From the NCBI GenBank assembly GCA_035447945.1, contig DAOTHZ010000062.1:1-12592 (forward strand): a stretch of 12,592 bases of DNA, in the 5' to 3' direction. The translations under genes were made by a program, and so were the position numbers. Positions 1-7,559 of this stretch are shown here, one piece after another (within the stretch, counting starts at the first letter, position 1; the number at the start of each line of letters is the position of its first letter). Origin of the DNA: Syntrophomonas_B sp035447945. Its GTDB lineage: Bacteria; Bacillota; Syntrophomonadia; Syntrophomonadales; Syntrophomonadaceae. The notes beneath the pieces were generated by a model. It worked only from the letters and a program-made list of their open reading frames with translations, searched no databases and was not told where the DNA came from.

Positions 1-189
1 AATCATGCGTTGGAATTATACACTGACCATCGCTTGCTGGAGGAATTGAATCACTGTACGCCAGAGATGCAATCAGCTGCTGTCGGGATGGTCCAGTGCA
101 TTCTTCAGACTGTGCAAAGCTTTGCTGATGGTGCTGAACAGGCCGACGATATCACCATGCTTTGTTTAAAATATCAGGGCTCGGTTTAA
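1..189 (+). CDS. SpoIIE/RsbU-type PP2C serine phosphatase, C-terminal end (partial)
   Basis: The reading frame is open from the left edge and stops with TAA at 187-189, leaving 62 residues. The visible part ends in a region with QADDITML, the conserved metal-binding Asp-Asp near the C-terminus of SpoIIE/RsbU-type PP2C phosphatases. The preceding helix-rich stretch (a 'LLEELN' segment, then an amphipathic helix up to 'FADG') is also typical of this family's end. These enzymes dephosphorylate STAS-domain anti-anti-sigma factors in partner-switching signalling. The next gene, 59 bp downstream, begins with an RsbW-like domain, which fits such a pathway. The N-terminal sensor and most of the catalytic domain lie outside the window, so the input signal cannot be assessed. 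Confidence 0.75.
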   Translation, partial: NHALELYTDHRLLEELNHCTPEMQSAAVGMVQCILQTVQSFADGAEQADDITMLCLKYQGSV

Positions 190-248
190 CTTGAATATTT
201 TGCCCGGGAAGCAGTTGGAGGAGCATAAACCATATCAAATGGAGGCGA

Positions 249-1877
249 ATGGCAGGAATGAATGATAAAAGAGAGTTTGCACTGGAGATAAAAAATATCC
301 ACAGCGCGGTGAAGCATATTCGGGAGCTGCTCAATCAATATAAATGTACGGATCGAGATATTGTTCGGGCGCAGCTTTTCGCAGAAGAAACCGTTTTGTA
401 CTGGGCGGAGCAAGCCAGTACCAAAGATAGTTTTCAAATCGGCCTGCGCAAGCGCTTCAAAACCATTTCTTTGTCATTATCCTATCAAGGATTGCCATCC
501 AACCCTCTCGATTTGTCTATGGAAGCAGAGGATGATGCTGAATTCAGATTTATCGGCCAGAATATATTAATCGGGCTTTCCAATACAAGCTATCGCTATG
601 AAAACGGGCACAATGTCGTTACCTTTACGCTTAGGGAGCAGGGGATCAATCCCCTCGTTGCTTTGGCTTTGGCTCTGTCTGGCGCGATTATCTGCGGTTT
701 AGCCGCAAACCAACTCGCTCCGTCGCTGGGAGCAAGCCTGGGTACCGCCATCCTAACCCCCTTGAGTAATGCATTTTTTGGCTTGCTCAATGCCATCGTA
801 ATTCCTTTTCTCTTTGTATCGGTGATTGCCAGTATTTTTAATATGGAAAATCTAGCTCAGATGAAACGGATATTTCGGATTTTGTTTGGCTGGTTTTTAG
901 GATTTACCGTTTTGGCGGCTACCATTTCAGTAGAGGCTGGATTACTCTTTTTTCCGCTGCAAAGTGCTGGTGCTGCTGGCGTGGGGGGCGCAGGCATCTG
1001 GACTCAAATCACGGCGATGGTGTTTGATATGGTACCTTCCAACATTTTTAAATCTTTTCTCGAGGGGAATACTTTGCAAACTATCTTTCTGGCTGTTCTG
1101 ACCGGTATTACCATGCTGATCTATAAAGGCCGCTTTCCTGTCATTACTTCTGTGATAACCGAGTCCAATTTAATTTTATCAACCTTGTTGGATGCTATTT
1201 GCTCGTTGATGCCCTGGGTGATCTTTATTTGCATATTCAACATGCTGTTATCCGGTGACGGCAAGGCCTTGCTTGACTCAATCGGGGCGGTGGCAGTCAT
1301 TTGCCTGTGCTTTTTGATTCTAATCATCATTGGCTTGTTAAGCGTGGTTGTGATTGAAAAGCAAAATCCTTTTAAATATCTGCAAACCATCGCCCCGGTG
1401 CTGATGATTGCTTTTTCCACCGCCAGCTCCAGCGCCACATTGGCGCCTCATACCATGACTGCCATAGCCAAACAAGGCATCCGTGACTATCTGGTCAACT
1501 TTTCCATTCCGATGGGTGCTCTTTTTGCCAAGCCATTTGTGGTGGTGACCTTGTTCCTGATGACCTTGTTCATGGGTCATTTTTATGGGGTTGCTTTCAG
1601 TTCAGCGGATGTAGTGTCCATGATTTTGCTGGTGACCATTATGGCAATTGCGGTTCCGCCGACGCTGGGAATGGGAACCTTTCTTTTTACCATTATGTTT
1701 AAACGCTTTGGCATACCGCTGGAAGGACTGGCGATGGCTACCAGCCTGTTTATGCTGCTTGATTATCTGATCACCACCGGCGATATTTTTTCGATCAACG
1801 TCAGTATGCTTCACACGGAACACCAACTGAGGCAGATCGATAAAAAAGCGGCAGCATCATTTACAGGTGCAGGATAA
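249..1877 (+). CDS. DAACS-family dicarboxylate/cation symporter with N-terminal degenerate GHKL (RsbW-like) domain
   Basis: A 542-residue protein in two parts. Residues ~1-130 are soluble and resemble HATPase_c_2/RsbW anti-sigma kinases: an 'AEETVLYW' helix where the N-box should be, 'YQGLPSNPL' where the D-box lies, and a closing 'YENGHNVVTF' strand. The N-box Asn and the glycine-rich ATP-lid motif are not recognisable, so kinase activity is doubtful. Residues ~134-530 are a polytopic membrane domain of the sodium/proton:dicarboxylate (glutamate) symporter family, with the serine-rich signature SSSATLAP at 393-400 (re-entrant loop) and a later 'LLDYLITTGDIFS' segment in the place of the substrate-binding TM8. 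The start is uncertain: ATG 249 lies only 3 nt after GGAGG (241-245), whereas ATG 258 is 12 nt from it. The upstream phosphatase suggests partner-switching control of transport; this is inference. A terminator follows at 1941-1971. Confidence 0.85.
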   Translation: MAGMNDKREFALEIKNIHSAVKHIRELLNQYKCTDRDIVRAQLFAEETVLYWAEQASTKDSFQIGLRKRFKTISLSLSYQGLPSNPLDLSMEAEDDAEFRFIGQNILIGLSNTSYRYENGHNVVTFTLREQGINPLVALALALSGAIICGLAANQLAPSLGASLGTAILTPLSNAFFGLLNAIVIPFLFVSVIASIFNMENLAQMKRIFRILFGWFLGFTVLAATISVEAGLLFFPLQSAGAAGVGGAGIWTQITAMVFDMVPSNIFKSFLEGNTLQTIFLAVLTGITMLIYKGRFPVITSVITESNLILSTLLDAICSLMPWVIFICIFNMLLSGDGKALLDSIGAVAVICLCFLILIIIGLLSVVVIEKQNPFKYLQTIAPVLMIAFSTASSSATLAPHTMTAIAKQGIRDYLVNFSIPMGALFAKPFVVVTLFLMTLFMGHFYGVAFSSADVVSMILLVTIMAIAVPPTLGMGTFLFTIMFKRFGIPLEGLAMATSLFMLLDYLITTGDIFSINVSMLHTEHQLRQIDKKAAASFTGAG

Positions 1878-1940
1878 GCGAATCATGGATGAGAAATTTG
1901 GGAGGCAGAAACTCGTCAATAAATGTGTGGATGACAAAAT

Positions 1941-1971
1941 AAAGAGGCTATCCGTTAAGGACAGCCTCTTT
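1941..1971 (+). terminator. Intrinsic terminator after the symporter gene
   Basis: AAAGAGGCT-a-TCC and GGA-c-AGCCTCTTT form a 12-pair stem with one internal mismatch around a GTTAA loop. It is preceded by A-rich and followed by T-rich sequence, so it may act in both directions. It lies 63 bp after the stop codon. Confidence 0.85.
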
Positions 1972-1983
1972 AAATTTATTAGG

Positions 1984-2241
1984 GGTGGCGGAGAAAGAAA
2001 AGGGATTCTTTTAACAAAAGACCAATAACCTTTTAACCTTTCTTGATTGGCTAGAAACCGAACCTACCACCTGTTATCTTTACCTTGTTTTACCTGGGTG
2101 TTTAAAGAATTAACTTATCCGGATAACCATTTGTTTAACTGATGATTTGAACTTTGAAATACCTGGGTCTCAACTGTATATTCTTTTTTCAGTGGATTTG
2201 AAACCGACGAACCAAATAAACTGTTTATTTTCTCCGCCACC
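1984..2241. mobile_element. MITE-like non-coding element with 13-bp terminal inverted repeats
   Basis: GGTGGCGGAGAAA at 1984-1996 is the exact reverse complement of TTTCTCCGCCACC at 2229-2241. The match continues imperfectly inward (AAA after two mismatches). The 258 bp between have no credible ORF. Both outer flanks carry TTA (1978-1980 on the left, 2242-2244 on the right), but the left copy is separated from the repeat by AGG (1981-1983), so a target duplication is only suggestive. Internal order is also patterned: GAAACCGA occurs at 2054 and 2200, TACCTGGGT at 2091 and 2160, and a 12-bp palindrome TTATCCGGATAA sits at 2115-2126 near the centre. No transposase is present, so it would be non-autonomous. 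An alternative is a structured intergenic repeat of REP type. No other copy lies in the window. Confidence 0.5.
2214..2230. repeat. 17-bp palindrome abutting the right terminal repeat
   Basis: AAATAAAC-t-GTTTATTT is a perfect 8+1+8 inverted repeat that overlaps the first two bases of the right terminal inverted repeat. It could be a subterminal transposase-binding site or an operator; neither can be decided from one copy. Confidence 0.4.
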
Positions 2242-2381
2242 TTAATCGTATTATATGTAATAAATTTAGGTTTGGCAAGGGGAAAAACCTGGTAAATTAA
2301 CCGGGCGATGATCTTCGCAGCTTTATCTGCGGGCTGTTCTGTGAATAAGCTAAAGGGCCATCCTGCTGATTCCTTCAGGAA
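2242..2381. other. Intergenic stretch with short stem-loops, function unknown
   Basis: No ORF was found. Short potential stems follow one another: AGGTTT/AAACCT (2268-2290), CCTGGT/ACCGGG (2288-2305), CGCAG/CTGCG (2316-2331) and TCCTG/CAGGA (2361-2380). They lie upstream of the predicted uppP promoter, so they would not be in the uppP transcript unless an earlier promoter exists. I could not match them to a known riboswitch class. Confidence 0.25.
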
Positions 2382-2409
2382 TTAACATATTCTTAATATC
2401 TCCTTAAGA
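2382..2409 (+). promoter_or_regulatory. PhoP-box-like array of TTAANA direct repeats upstream of uppP
   Basis: TTAACA (2382), TTAATA (2393) and TTAAGA (2404) recur with an exact 11-bp period and 5-bp spacers, the arrangement of Firmicute PhoP sites (TTAACA-type hexamers). Two weaker hexamers continue the phase: TGAAAA at 2415 and TTTTTA at 2426. The array ends 36 bp before a TATAAT box. An overlapping 8-bp inverted repeat (ATTCTTAA...TTAAGAAT, 2389-2411) is an alternative reading as a dimeric operator. Confidence 0.5.
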
Positions 2410-2445
2410 ATCCATGAAAAACATGTTTTTACTGGCGTTTATGAA

Positions 2446-2451
2446 TATAAT
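2446..2451 (+). promoter_or_regulatory. Predicted uppP promoter, -10 box TATAAT
   Basis: A perfect TATAAT lies 40 bp upstream of the uppP start codon. No good -35 hexamer sits 16-18 bp before it (ATGTTT at 2423-2428), which is expected if an activator such as PhoP supplies recruitment. Transcription would start near 2458. Confidence 0.5.
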
Positions 2452-2491
2452 AGTGTTTAATATGAAAGTACATAATGGGAGGTAGGTTAAC

Positions 2492-3283
2492 TTGACTTTA
2501 TTTCAGTCGATTATCATGGGTTTGGTCCAGGGATTGGGAGAATTTCTGCCTATATCGAGCTCTGCGCATCTGGTGCTGGTGCCGTGGCTGTTTGATTGGC
2601 ATGATCCGGGTTTGACTTTTGACGTGGCACTGCACTTGGGAACTCTGTTTGCAGTGATTATTTACTTCTGGAAGGATTGGCTCAATCTGATCAGTGCCGG
2701 GCTGACCAAGGTGAAAAGCAGTGACGGACGACTTTTCTGGTATCTGGTAGCGGCCTGTATCCCTGGAGGGGTAATTGGATTCTTGCTGGAAAGCTATGCT
2801 GAAACGGTATTCAGAACCCCGCTGCTGATCGCGGTCATGTTGATTGTTATGGGGGTAATTCTCTATTGGGCAGATCAAAAGAGCCGCAAAAACAATGATA
2901 TTGACCATATTACCTTCTCTACTGCCATGTGGATCGGAGTTTCCCAGGCGCTGGCGATTATACCGGGAGTATCCCGTTCGGGGATCACTATTACGGTAGG
3001 ATTGTTGGCCGGCTTGACCAGGGAGAGCGCAGCCCGCTTCTCTTTCTTGCTATCCACGCCTATCATCTTCGGCGCTGCGCTGGTGAAAATGCCGGATGTA
3101 ATGGCCAACCCCGCCATGATCAATGTAAACTTTGTGGTCGGCATGATCGTTTCGGCGATCGTCGGCCTGGCCAGCATCTATGTGCTGCTCAGGTATGTGC
3201 AGAGCAAAAGCTATTTGCCTTTCGCATGGTATCGCTTTGCACTTGGGGCCGTCGTTATTGCGGTCGTTTTCATGCGCGGATAA
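2492..3283 (+). CDS. uppP: Undecaprenyl-diphosphatase (UppP/BacA)
   Basis: This membrane enzyme removes the terminal phosphate of undecaprenyl diphosphate, recycling the lipid carrier for peptidoglycan and other wall polymers; loss or gain changes bacitracin sensitivity. The 263-residue length is normal for the family. Both signatures are visible: GEFLPISSSAHLVL at residues 16-29 (Glu17, Ser22-24, His26) and PGVSRSGITI from residue 158 (Arg162, Ser163). Hydrophobic helices fill the rest. Translation starts at TTG 2492, eight bases after GGGAGGT (2478-2484 region); no ATG or GTG fits better. A TATAAT box and PhoP-box-like repeats lie upstream, suggesting phosphate-responsive control. The next gene starts 36 bp downstream and is probably cotranscribed. 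Confidence 0.95.
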   Translation: MTLFQSIIMGLVQGLGEFLPISSSAHLVLVPWLFDWHDPGLTFDVALHLGTLFAVIIYFWKDWLNLISAGLTKVKSSDGRLFWYLVAACIPGGVIGFLLESYAETVFRTPLLIAVMLIVMGVILYWADQKSRKNNDIDHITFSTAMWIGVSQALAIIPGVSRSGITITVGLLAGLTRESAARFSFLLSTPIIFGAALVKMPDVMANPAMINVNFVVGMIVSAIVGLASIYVLLRYVQSKSYLPFAWYRFALGAVVIAVVFMRG

Positions 3284-3319
3284 TGCTGCGCCGTTATTGT
3301 TTTATAAGAGAGGGACCCT

Positions 3320-3760
3320 ATGAGTAAGATTGATGATGCATTGCGATATTTTGCTGACAGTGGATCATGCTCCCAGGCCATTGTCTTGAGTTTTGGACCT
3401 GAGCTGGGATTGCCGCCGGAAATCGCGATAAAAACGGCGGCGGCTTTTGGCGGCGGCATAGCCCGCAGCGGTGAACTCTGCGGAGCTTTAAGCGGTGCTT
3501 TGATGGTAATTGGTTTGACGCGTGTGGCGACACCAGGCAAAGAGCATAATGAGGTAATCTATGAACTGGGTCAAGAATTTCTGCAGCGTTTCCATAATCG
3601 CATCGGCTCAACCGTCTGCCGTGATTTGCTAGGAGCCGATTTGAGTACAGCCGAGGGCCGTCAGAAAGCCAGACGTGAGGATTTGTTTGTCCTGCGCTGC
3701 ACCAATTACGTGAAAGCAGCCGCGGAAATACTGGAAGAAATGTTGCCTGTCATCAGGTGA
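3320..3760 (+). CDS. C_GCAxxG_C_C family putative redox protein
   Basis: A 146-residue soluble protein of the C_GCAxxG_C_C family (PF09719/TIGR01909 type). All four family cysteines are present: Cys17 (SGSCSQ), Cys54 in the CGALSG motif (CGAxxG), Cys100 (STVCRD) and Cys127 (LRCTNY). The family is thought to be redox-active or to bind a metal or cluster, but no biochemical role is established, and members often lie near transporter genes. There is no signal peptide, so it is cytoplasmic. GAGAGGG (3307-3313) is placed correctly for ATG 3320. The gene is 36 bp after uppP and 89 bp before the lipoprotein operon. It may serve as a cytoplasmic redox partner to the downstream system, but that rests only on proximity. 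Confidence 0.88.
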   Translation: MSKIDDALRYFADSGSCSQAIVLSFGPELGLPPEIAIKTAAAFGGGIARSGELCGALSGALMVIGLTRVATPGKEHNEVIYELGQEFLQRFHNRIGSTVCRDLLGADLSTAEGRQKARREDLFVLRCTNYVKAAAEILEEMLPVIR

Positions 3761-3806
3761 CAGTTTGGTGTAAACAGATTATGATAAGAGTGATAAAGCA
3801 AGCATG

Positions 3807-3821
3807 GATGTTTGAAACATC
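3807..3821. repeat. 15-bp palindrome before the lipoprotein operon
   Basis: GATGTTT-g-AAACATC is a perfect 7+1+7 inverted repeat 28 bp upstream of the metallophosphoesterase start codon. Its size and symmetry suit a dimeric regulator site. I found no convincing -35/-10 pair around it, so this is only a candidate operator. Confidence 0.3.
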
Positions 3822-3849
3822 ATCATTATAACCGGGCGGGGTAGAAATA

Positions 3850-5547
3850 ATGAAACAATATGGGAAGTATTTTGTTGGGTTGTTATTGATTGCAGCCATT
3901 TTGTCAAGCTTGTGGTGTACCGGATGTTCTGTAAGGGAAGTATTTGAAGGTAATAAGGGGCAAGAGAGCTTTTCCTTTATTTATATGGGAGATTCCCAGG
4001 CTGATCCGGAGACCGGTGACTATTCGATTTGGGGGCAAATGCTGAGCCAGGCTGCTGCTGACGAGAGCCGTCCGGCTTTTGTTATGATCGGCGGAGATTT
4101 GGTTAACGACGGCAGCAGTCAGGCGGAATGGGATCGTTTCCTGGCCGCAGCCGAGCCGGTACGGAAAAAGCTGCCTATCTATCCTGCCATGGGCAACCAT
4201 GACAATACCGCTCTGTTCAAAACGATTTTTGCGTTGCCGGAAAACGGCCCCGAAGGCCGGCAGGAAGCGTTTTACTCCTTCGATTACGGGGATGCTCATT
4301 TTACCGTTATGGACAGCAATGTGATGGGGGCAGCCAACCAGGAGGATATCAAATGGTTGGAACAAGACCTGTCCCAAACGGATAAAACCTACAAGATCGT
4401 TATGTTTCATCATCCCGCTTATCCGGCGATCGAAATCCCCAAAGACAGCCAGCGGGCCGAGGTCATCCGCAAAAACTTTGTTCCCGTTATGGAAAGGGGC
4501 GGAGTTGACTTGGTGCTGGGCGGGCATCAGCACGTCTATATGCGCACGCATCCGCTGCGAGACGGACAGCGCAGTGAAAACGGCATTGTCTACCTGATGG
4601 GCTATTCGGGCGGCAAACAGTATTCCCCCGGAGCTTATGATTACATTGCCTGCAGCGTGGGGGGCAAGCCGGTCTATTCCATTATTTCGGTCGATGCCCA
4701 AGGTATTACCATCAAAACCATGGATCGCAGCGGTCAGGTCCTCGATTTTACCGGGGCACCCGACATCTCTGCGGAGCAGCAGGATTGGACCATCACCATA
4801 AAGGGGGATGGCATTCAGGGAGAAAAGAAATTTACCCTGGCAGAACTGGCGGCCCAGCCAGAGGCCGGCTTTCAGCATGTCTACTCCACCATCAACAATT
4901 GGCCCACGGCCAGGTTCTATGCCGTCCGCGGCCTAACCGTGCGCAGCATCCTGCAGGCTGCCGGGGTGCTGGATACTGCCCGGGCGATTACTTTTCGTTC
5001 GGATGATGGCTATGAAATGAGTTTTACCCGGGAGCAATTGCTGGATACTCCCCACTATTATTATCCCCGGGTCAAAGAAGGCTCGCCGGAAGGCGCCCAA
5101 CCGGTCGAGCCGGTGATTGCCTATGAATACAAGGAAGGCTCTGCCGATATGGGGGCAGCGGCAGCGGATGCACCCTGTCTGATCATTGGCCAGCGCAATC
5201 TTCTGGAACATACCAATCCGGCTTTTGTGGTCAATGTAGCAGAAATCATTGTATCCAGCCGGGATCCGGGCCAATGGGAAGCGGCCACCACCTTTCCGAC
5301 AGAAGGCAGGATAGCCGCCGGAGAATCAGTCAAGCTGCAGCACAAGTTTTCAGGTCTGGTCAAGCTGCATTATACACTGGACGGAACTGATCCCACAGAG
5401 CTTTCACCGATGTATAATCCCAGCACCTATCAGCCGGAGCTCAATCTTCCCATCCCCGTCAGGGAGGATACGATCATCAAGGTACTGGTGTCCGGCTATG
5501 GCAAACAAAACAGTGCAATCAGCAGTTTTACCTTTGAAGTACAATAA
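3850..5547 (+). CDS. Lipoprotein metallophosphoesterase with molybdopterin-fold-like and chitobiase-C-terminal-like modules
   Basis: A 565-residue exported protein. The N-terminus has a hydrophobic segment and a probable lipobox WCTGC (Cys26; Cys at -3 is unusual). Residues ~40-295 form a calcineurin-like, purple-acid-phosphatase-type metallophosphoesterase: MGDSQ (Asp48), GGDLVNDG (Asp83), GNHD (115-118), FHHP (His187-188) and GGHQH (224-228). These are the expected dinuclear metal ligands, so it should be active on an unknown phosphoester. Residues ~312-470 resemble the sulfite-oxidase molybdopterin domain (Oxidored_molyb type), but the ligand cysteine position reads YSTINN. Residues ~485-565 are a beta-rich module like the chitobiase C-terminal domain (HYTLDGTDP...YNPST). 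It leads a tight operon; the next gene is 20 bp away. The ribosome site (GGGCGGGG) is weak. The C-terminal half is clearly related to the next protein. Confidence 0.85.
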   Translation: MKQYGKYFVGLLLIAAILSSLWCTGCSVREVFEGNKGQESFSFIYMGDSQADPETGDYSIWGQMLSQAAADESRPAFVMIGGDLVNDGSSQAEWDRFLAAAEPVRKKLPIYPAMGNHDNTALFKTIFALPENGPEGRQEAFYSFDYGDAHFTVMDSNVMGAANQEDIKWLEQDLSQTDKTYKIVMFHHPAYPAIEIPKDSQRAEVIRKNFVPVMERGGVDLVLGGHQHVYMRTHPLRDGQRSENGIVYLMGYSGGKQYSPGAYDYIACSVGGKPVYSIISVDAQGITIKTMDRSGQVLDFTGAPDISAEQQDWTITIKGDGIQGEKKFTLAELAAQPEAGFQHVYSTINNWPTARFYAVRGLTVRSILQAAGVLDTARAITFRSDDGYEMSFTREQLLDTPHYYYPRVKEGSPEGAQPVEPVIAYEYKEGSADMGAAAADAPCLIIGQRNLLEHTNPAFVVNVAEIIVSSRDPGQWEAATTFPTEGRIAAGESVKLQHKFSGLVKLHYTLDGTDPTELSPMYNPSTYQPELNLPIPVREDTIIKVLVSGYGKQNSAISSFTFEVQ

Positions 5548-5567
5548 TACAAAACAGGAGGCACGGC

Positions 5568-7559
5568 ATGCAGCATTTATCGAAAAGCAAGGCAATGATG
5601 GCAGCATTTTTGATGCTTTTCATGGTTCTCATCCTGGCCGGATGCGGCAGCAAGGACAGCGGTGATCCGCAATATGAAGCCCGGGCCATTGCCATCGAAG
5701 GATTGAATCCAAGCGGAAAGGCGGATGTTTCCATCTCCGAGATTTCGGTGGCGGAACTGCGCAAATTGCCTCAGCACGAGCTGGATGCCAGCTACAAAAG
5801 AACCACCGGACTGTTTGAAGAATTCAAAATGTCGGGTCCCTATCTGACGGATGTGATCAAGCAACTGGGCGGGAACCTCAAGGATTATGCCGGCATTGGT
5901 GTATTGGGCAGCGACGGTTATTACTGCCTGCTCTCCAGGGAAATTATCGATGCGACCCCTGATTTGATGGTGGCCGTCGCCATTGACGGCCAGGCCAAAT
6001 TGGATGAGGATAATGCCCCCGCCCGTCTGGCGGTGCAAGGTCAATTCGGACCTTATTGGGTAAAGCGGATTGAAAAAATCATCCTCTATAAACAGATTCC
6101 CGAGAAGGCCATTACTTCGGTATGGGTTTTTAACTATCTGGCCCAGGGAATCGAACCCTATCCATACGAGTATTACGGCAGCAAGGACGACGCCATTGAT
6201 CTCGAGCAGATCTTCTCCCGGCTCGATCACGTCGACAGCAAAGCCTTTTTTACCATGAAATCAGCCGACGGTTTCAAGAAAAATGAAGTCCTGAACATGG
6301 TCAAGTCGAGATATTACCTCAAGGTGGAGGGGAAAGACGCGCCCACCAATGTATCGCCTTATATCAAGCTGGGGATGAACGTGCAGAATATCGCCTGGGT
6401 ATCGACCAATGCGGACGCGGCAATTTTCCCCGACAAGATGATGGAATACATGGACACCCGGGTGATTGACGGACAAAAAGGCATCACCCTGGAGGAAGTT
6501 TTATATGAAACCGAAATGAAAAAAGTAAAATCAGAAACCTTTGATATTCTGGGTACCAAAGGGGAAAAGATCACCGTGTCCGGGCAGGATCTGAGCCGGG
6601 GCATCCTGGTGCAACGCCCGGACGGCAGTGCCGGCGTGGTTTGGGAAAAATCCACCGGCTATGAAAACGTTGCCGATCTGCTGCGAATCAGACTGGTAGA
6701 AAAGCCGGATGCTCAAGCAGAGACCACCCGGACAGGGAATGACGAAACCGCTGGAGAACAGCCGGGGGCACCATCAAACAACGGCCAGACCAGTTTTTCT
6801 CTGCCAGAAAAGTCTGCGGCCGATACCATCCTGACCATCAGCGGTGACGGTATTAAAAAACCGGTCTATCTTTCCCTGGATGATTTAAAGAAGATGAAAT
6901 CCGGCTATATCGAACAGACTTATTCCATTGTCAACAATTATCCCACCCGTAAATTCACCGTGGCCAAGGGGATCGATCTGGCGTATCTGCTGGGACAGGC
7001 TGGGCTTAAGAGCACCGCCAGCAGCTTTCTGGTTGAAGCCAGTGACGGCTACAAAGTTACCCTGACCCGCGATCAATTGCTGGGAAAAAGGTATCGCTAT
7101 CCGGGACTGAAATCTGCCAGCATTGCCAATGCAGCGGAAGTTAAACCCATGCTGGCTTGGGCTTCTGCCGAAGGCCAGGAGATGAACAAAGCCAAGGAAG
7201 AAGAACTGCGTCTGACCGTCGGCCAGCGTGGCTTGAATGATGTCAATACGGCGGTTTCCGTACAAATGGTGGCCAAGATTACAGTTTCCTCCCAGGACAA
7301 CGGCCGCTGGGCCAAGGCGGCTGCATCTTTGATAGACGGGAAGATCAGCTTGCAACATGAAAACCTTGATCAGGTCAAACTGTATTATACCCTCGACGGC
7401 AGCCAACCCGACGAATTTAGTCAGGTATATAACCCCAGCACCACCTATTTTCAGCCCGATCTGATCAAGCCCATCCCGGTCAGTGGTTCCGGGACTTTGA
7501 AGGTAAAAGTGATTGGCTACGGGAAACATGACAGTGAGGTCCTGACCTATGCCTATTAA
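5568..7559 (+). CDS. Surface lipoprotein with repeated molybdopterin-fold-like modules and a chitobiase-C-terminal-like module
   Basis: A 663-residue lipoprotein with a good lipobox LAGC (Cys26) and a well-spaced AGGAGG (5556-5561). Residues ~38-175 look like an Oxidored_molyb-type domain (ELRKLPQHE, SGPYLTDVI, GSDGYYCLL, FGPYWVKRIEKI). Residues ~225-378 look like a more divergent version. A Pro/Gly/Asn/Thr-rich linker (~380-415) leads to a third module at ~420-580 (ILTISGDGI, TYSIVNNYPT, EASDGYKVTLT, VGQRGLND). The end (~590-663) is a chitobiase-C-like beta module (YYTLDGSQP, YNPSTTY). Modules three and four match the tail of the preceding protein motif by motif, indicating duplication inside the operon. 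No cysteine occupies the molybdenum-ligand position in module three, so enzymatic Moco chemistry is unlikely. The end overlaps the next start by 11 bp. Its role is unknown; a surface scaffold or electron-transfer partner is inferred. Confidence 0.8.
   Translation: MQHLSKSKAMMAAFLMLFMVLILAGCGSKDSGDPQYEARAIAIEGLNPSGKADVSISEISVAELRKLPQHELDASYKRTTGLFEEFKMSGPYLTDVIKQLGGNLKDYAGIGVLGSDGYYCLLSREIIDATPDLMVAVAIDGQAKLDEDNAPARLAVQGQFGPYWVKRIEKIILYKQIPEKAITSVWVFNYLAQGIEPYPYEYYGSKDDAIDLEQIFSRLDHVDSKAFFTMKSADGFKKNEVLNMVKSRYYLKVEGKDAPTNVSPYIKLGMNVQNIAWVSTNADAAIFPDKMMEYMDTRVIDGQKGITLEEVLYETEMKKVKSETFDILGTKGEKITVSGQDLSRGILVQRPDGSAGVVWEKSTGYENVADLLRIRLVEKPDAQAETTRTGNDETAGEQPGAPSNNGQTSFSLPEKSAADTILTISGDGIKKPVYLSLDDLKKMKSGYIEQTYSIVNNYPTRKFTVAKGIDLAYLLGQAGLKSTASSFLVEASDGYKVTLTRDQLLGKRYRYPGLKSASIANAAEVKPMLAWASAEGQEMNKAKEEELRLTVGQRGLNDVNTAVSVQMVAKITVSSQDNGRWAKAAASLIDGKISLQHENLDQVKLYYTLDGSQPDEFSQVYNPSTTYFQPDLIKPIPVSGSGTLKVKVIGYGKHDSEVLTYAY

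Noticed and set aside
2268..2380. String of short hairpins as a riboswitch for uppP
   Set aside because: The predicted promoter lies downstream at 2446, so these hairpins would not be transcribed with uppP, and no aptamer consensus was recognised.
2929..3327. 132-codon + strand frame overlapping uppP
   Set aside because: It is out of frame with uppP, covers its conserved second motif and shows no domain.
3904..4878. 324-codon open frame on the - strand
   Set aside because: It lies wholly opposite the metallophosphoesterase, whose metal motifs are intact, and its translation shows no recognisable domain.
5577..6230. 217-codon open frame on the - strand
   Set aside because: Opposite a lipoprotein gene with signal peptide and domain motifs; it looks like a codon-bias shadow.
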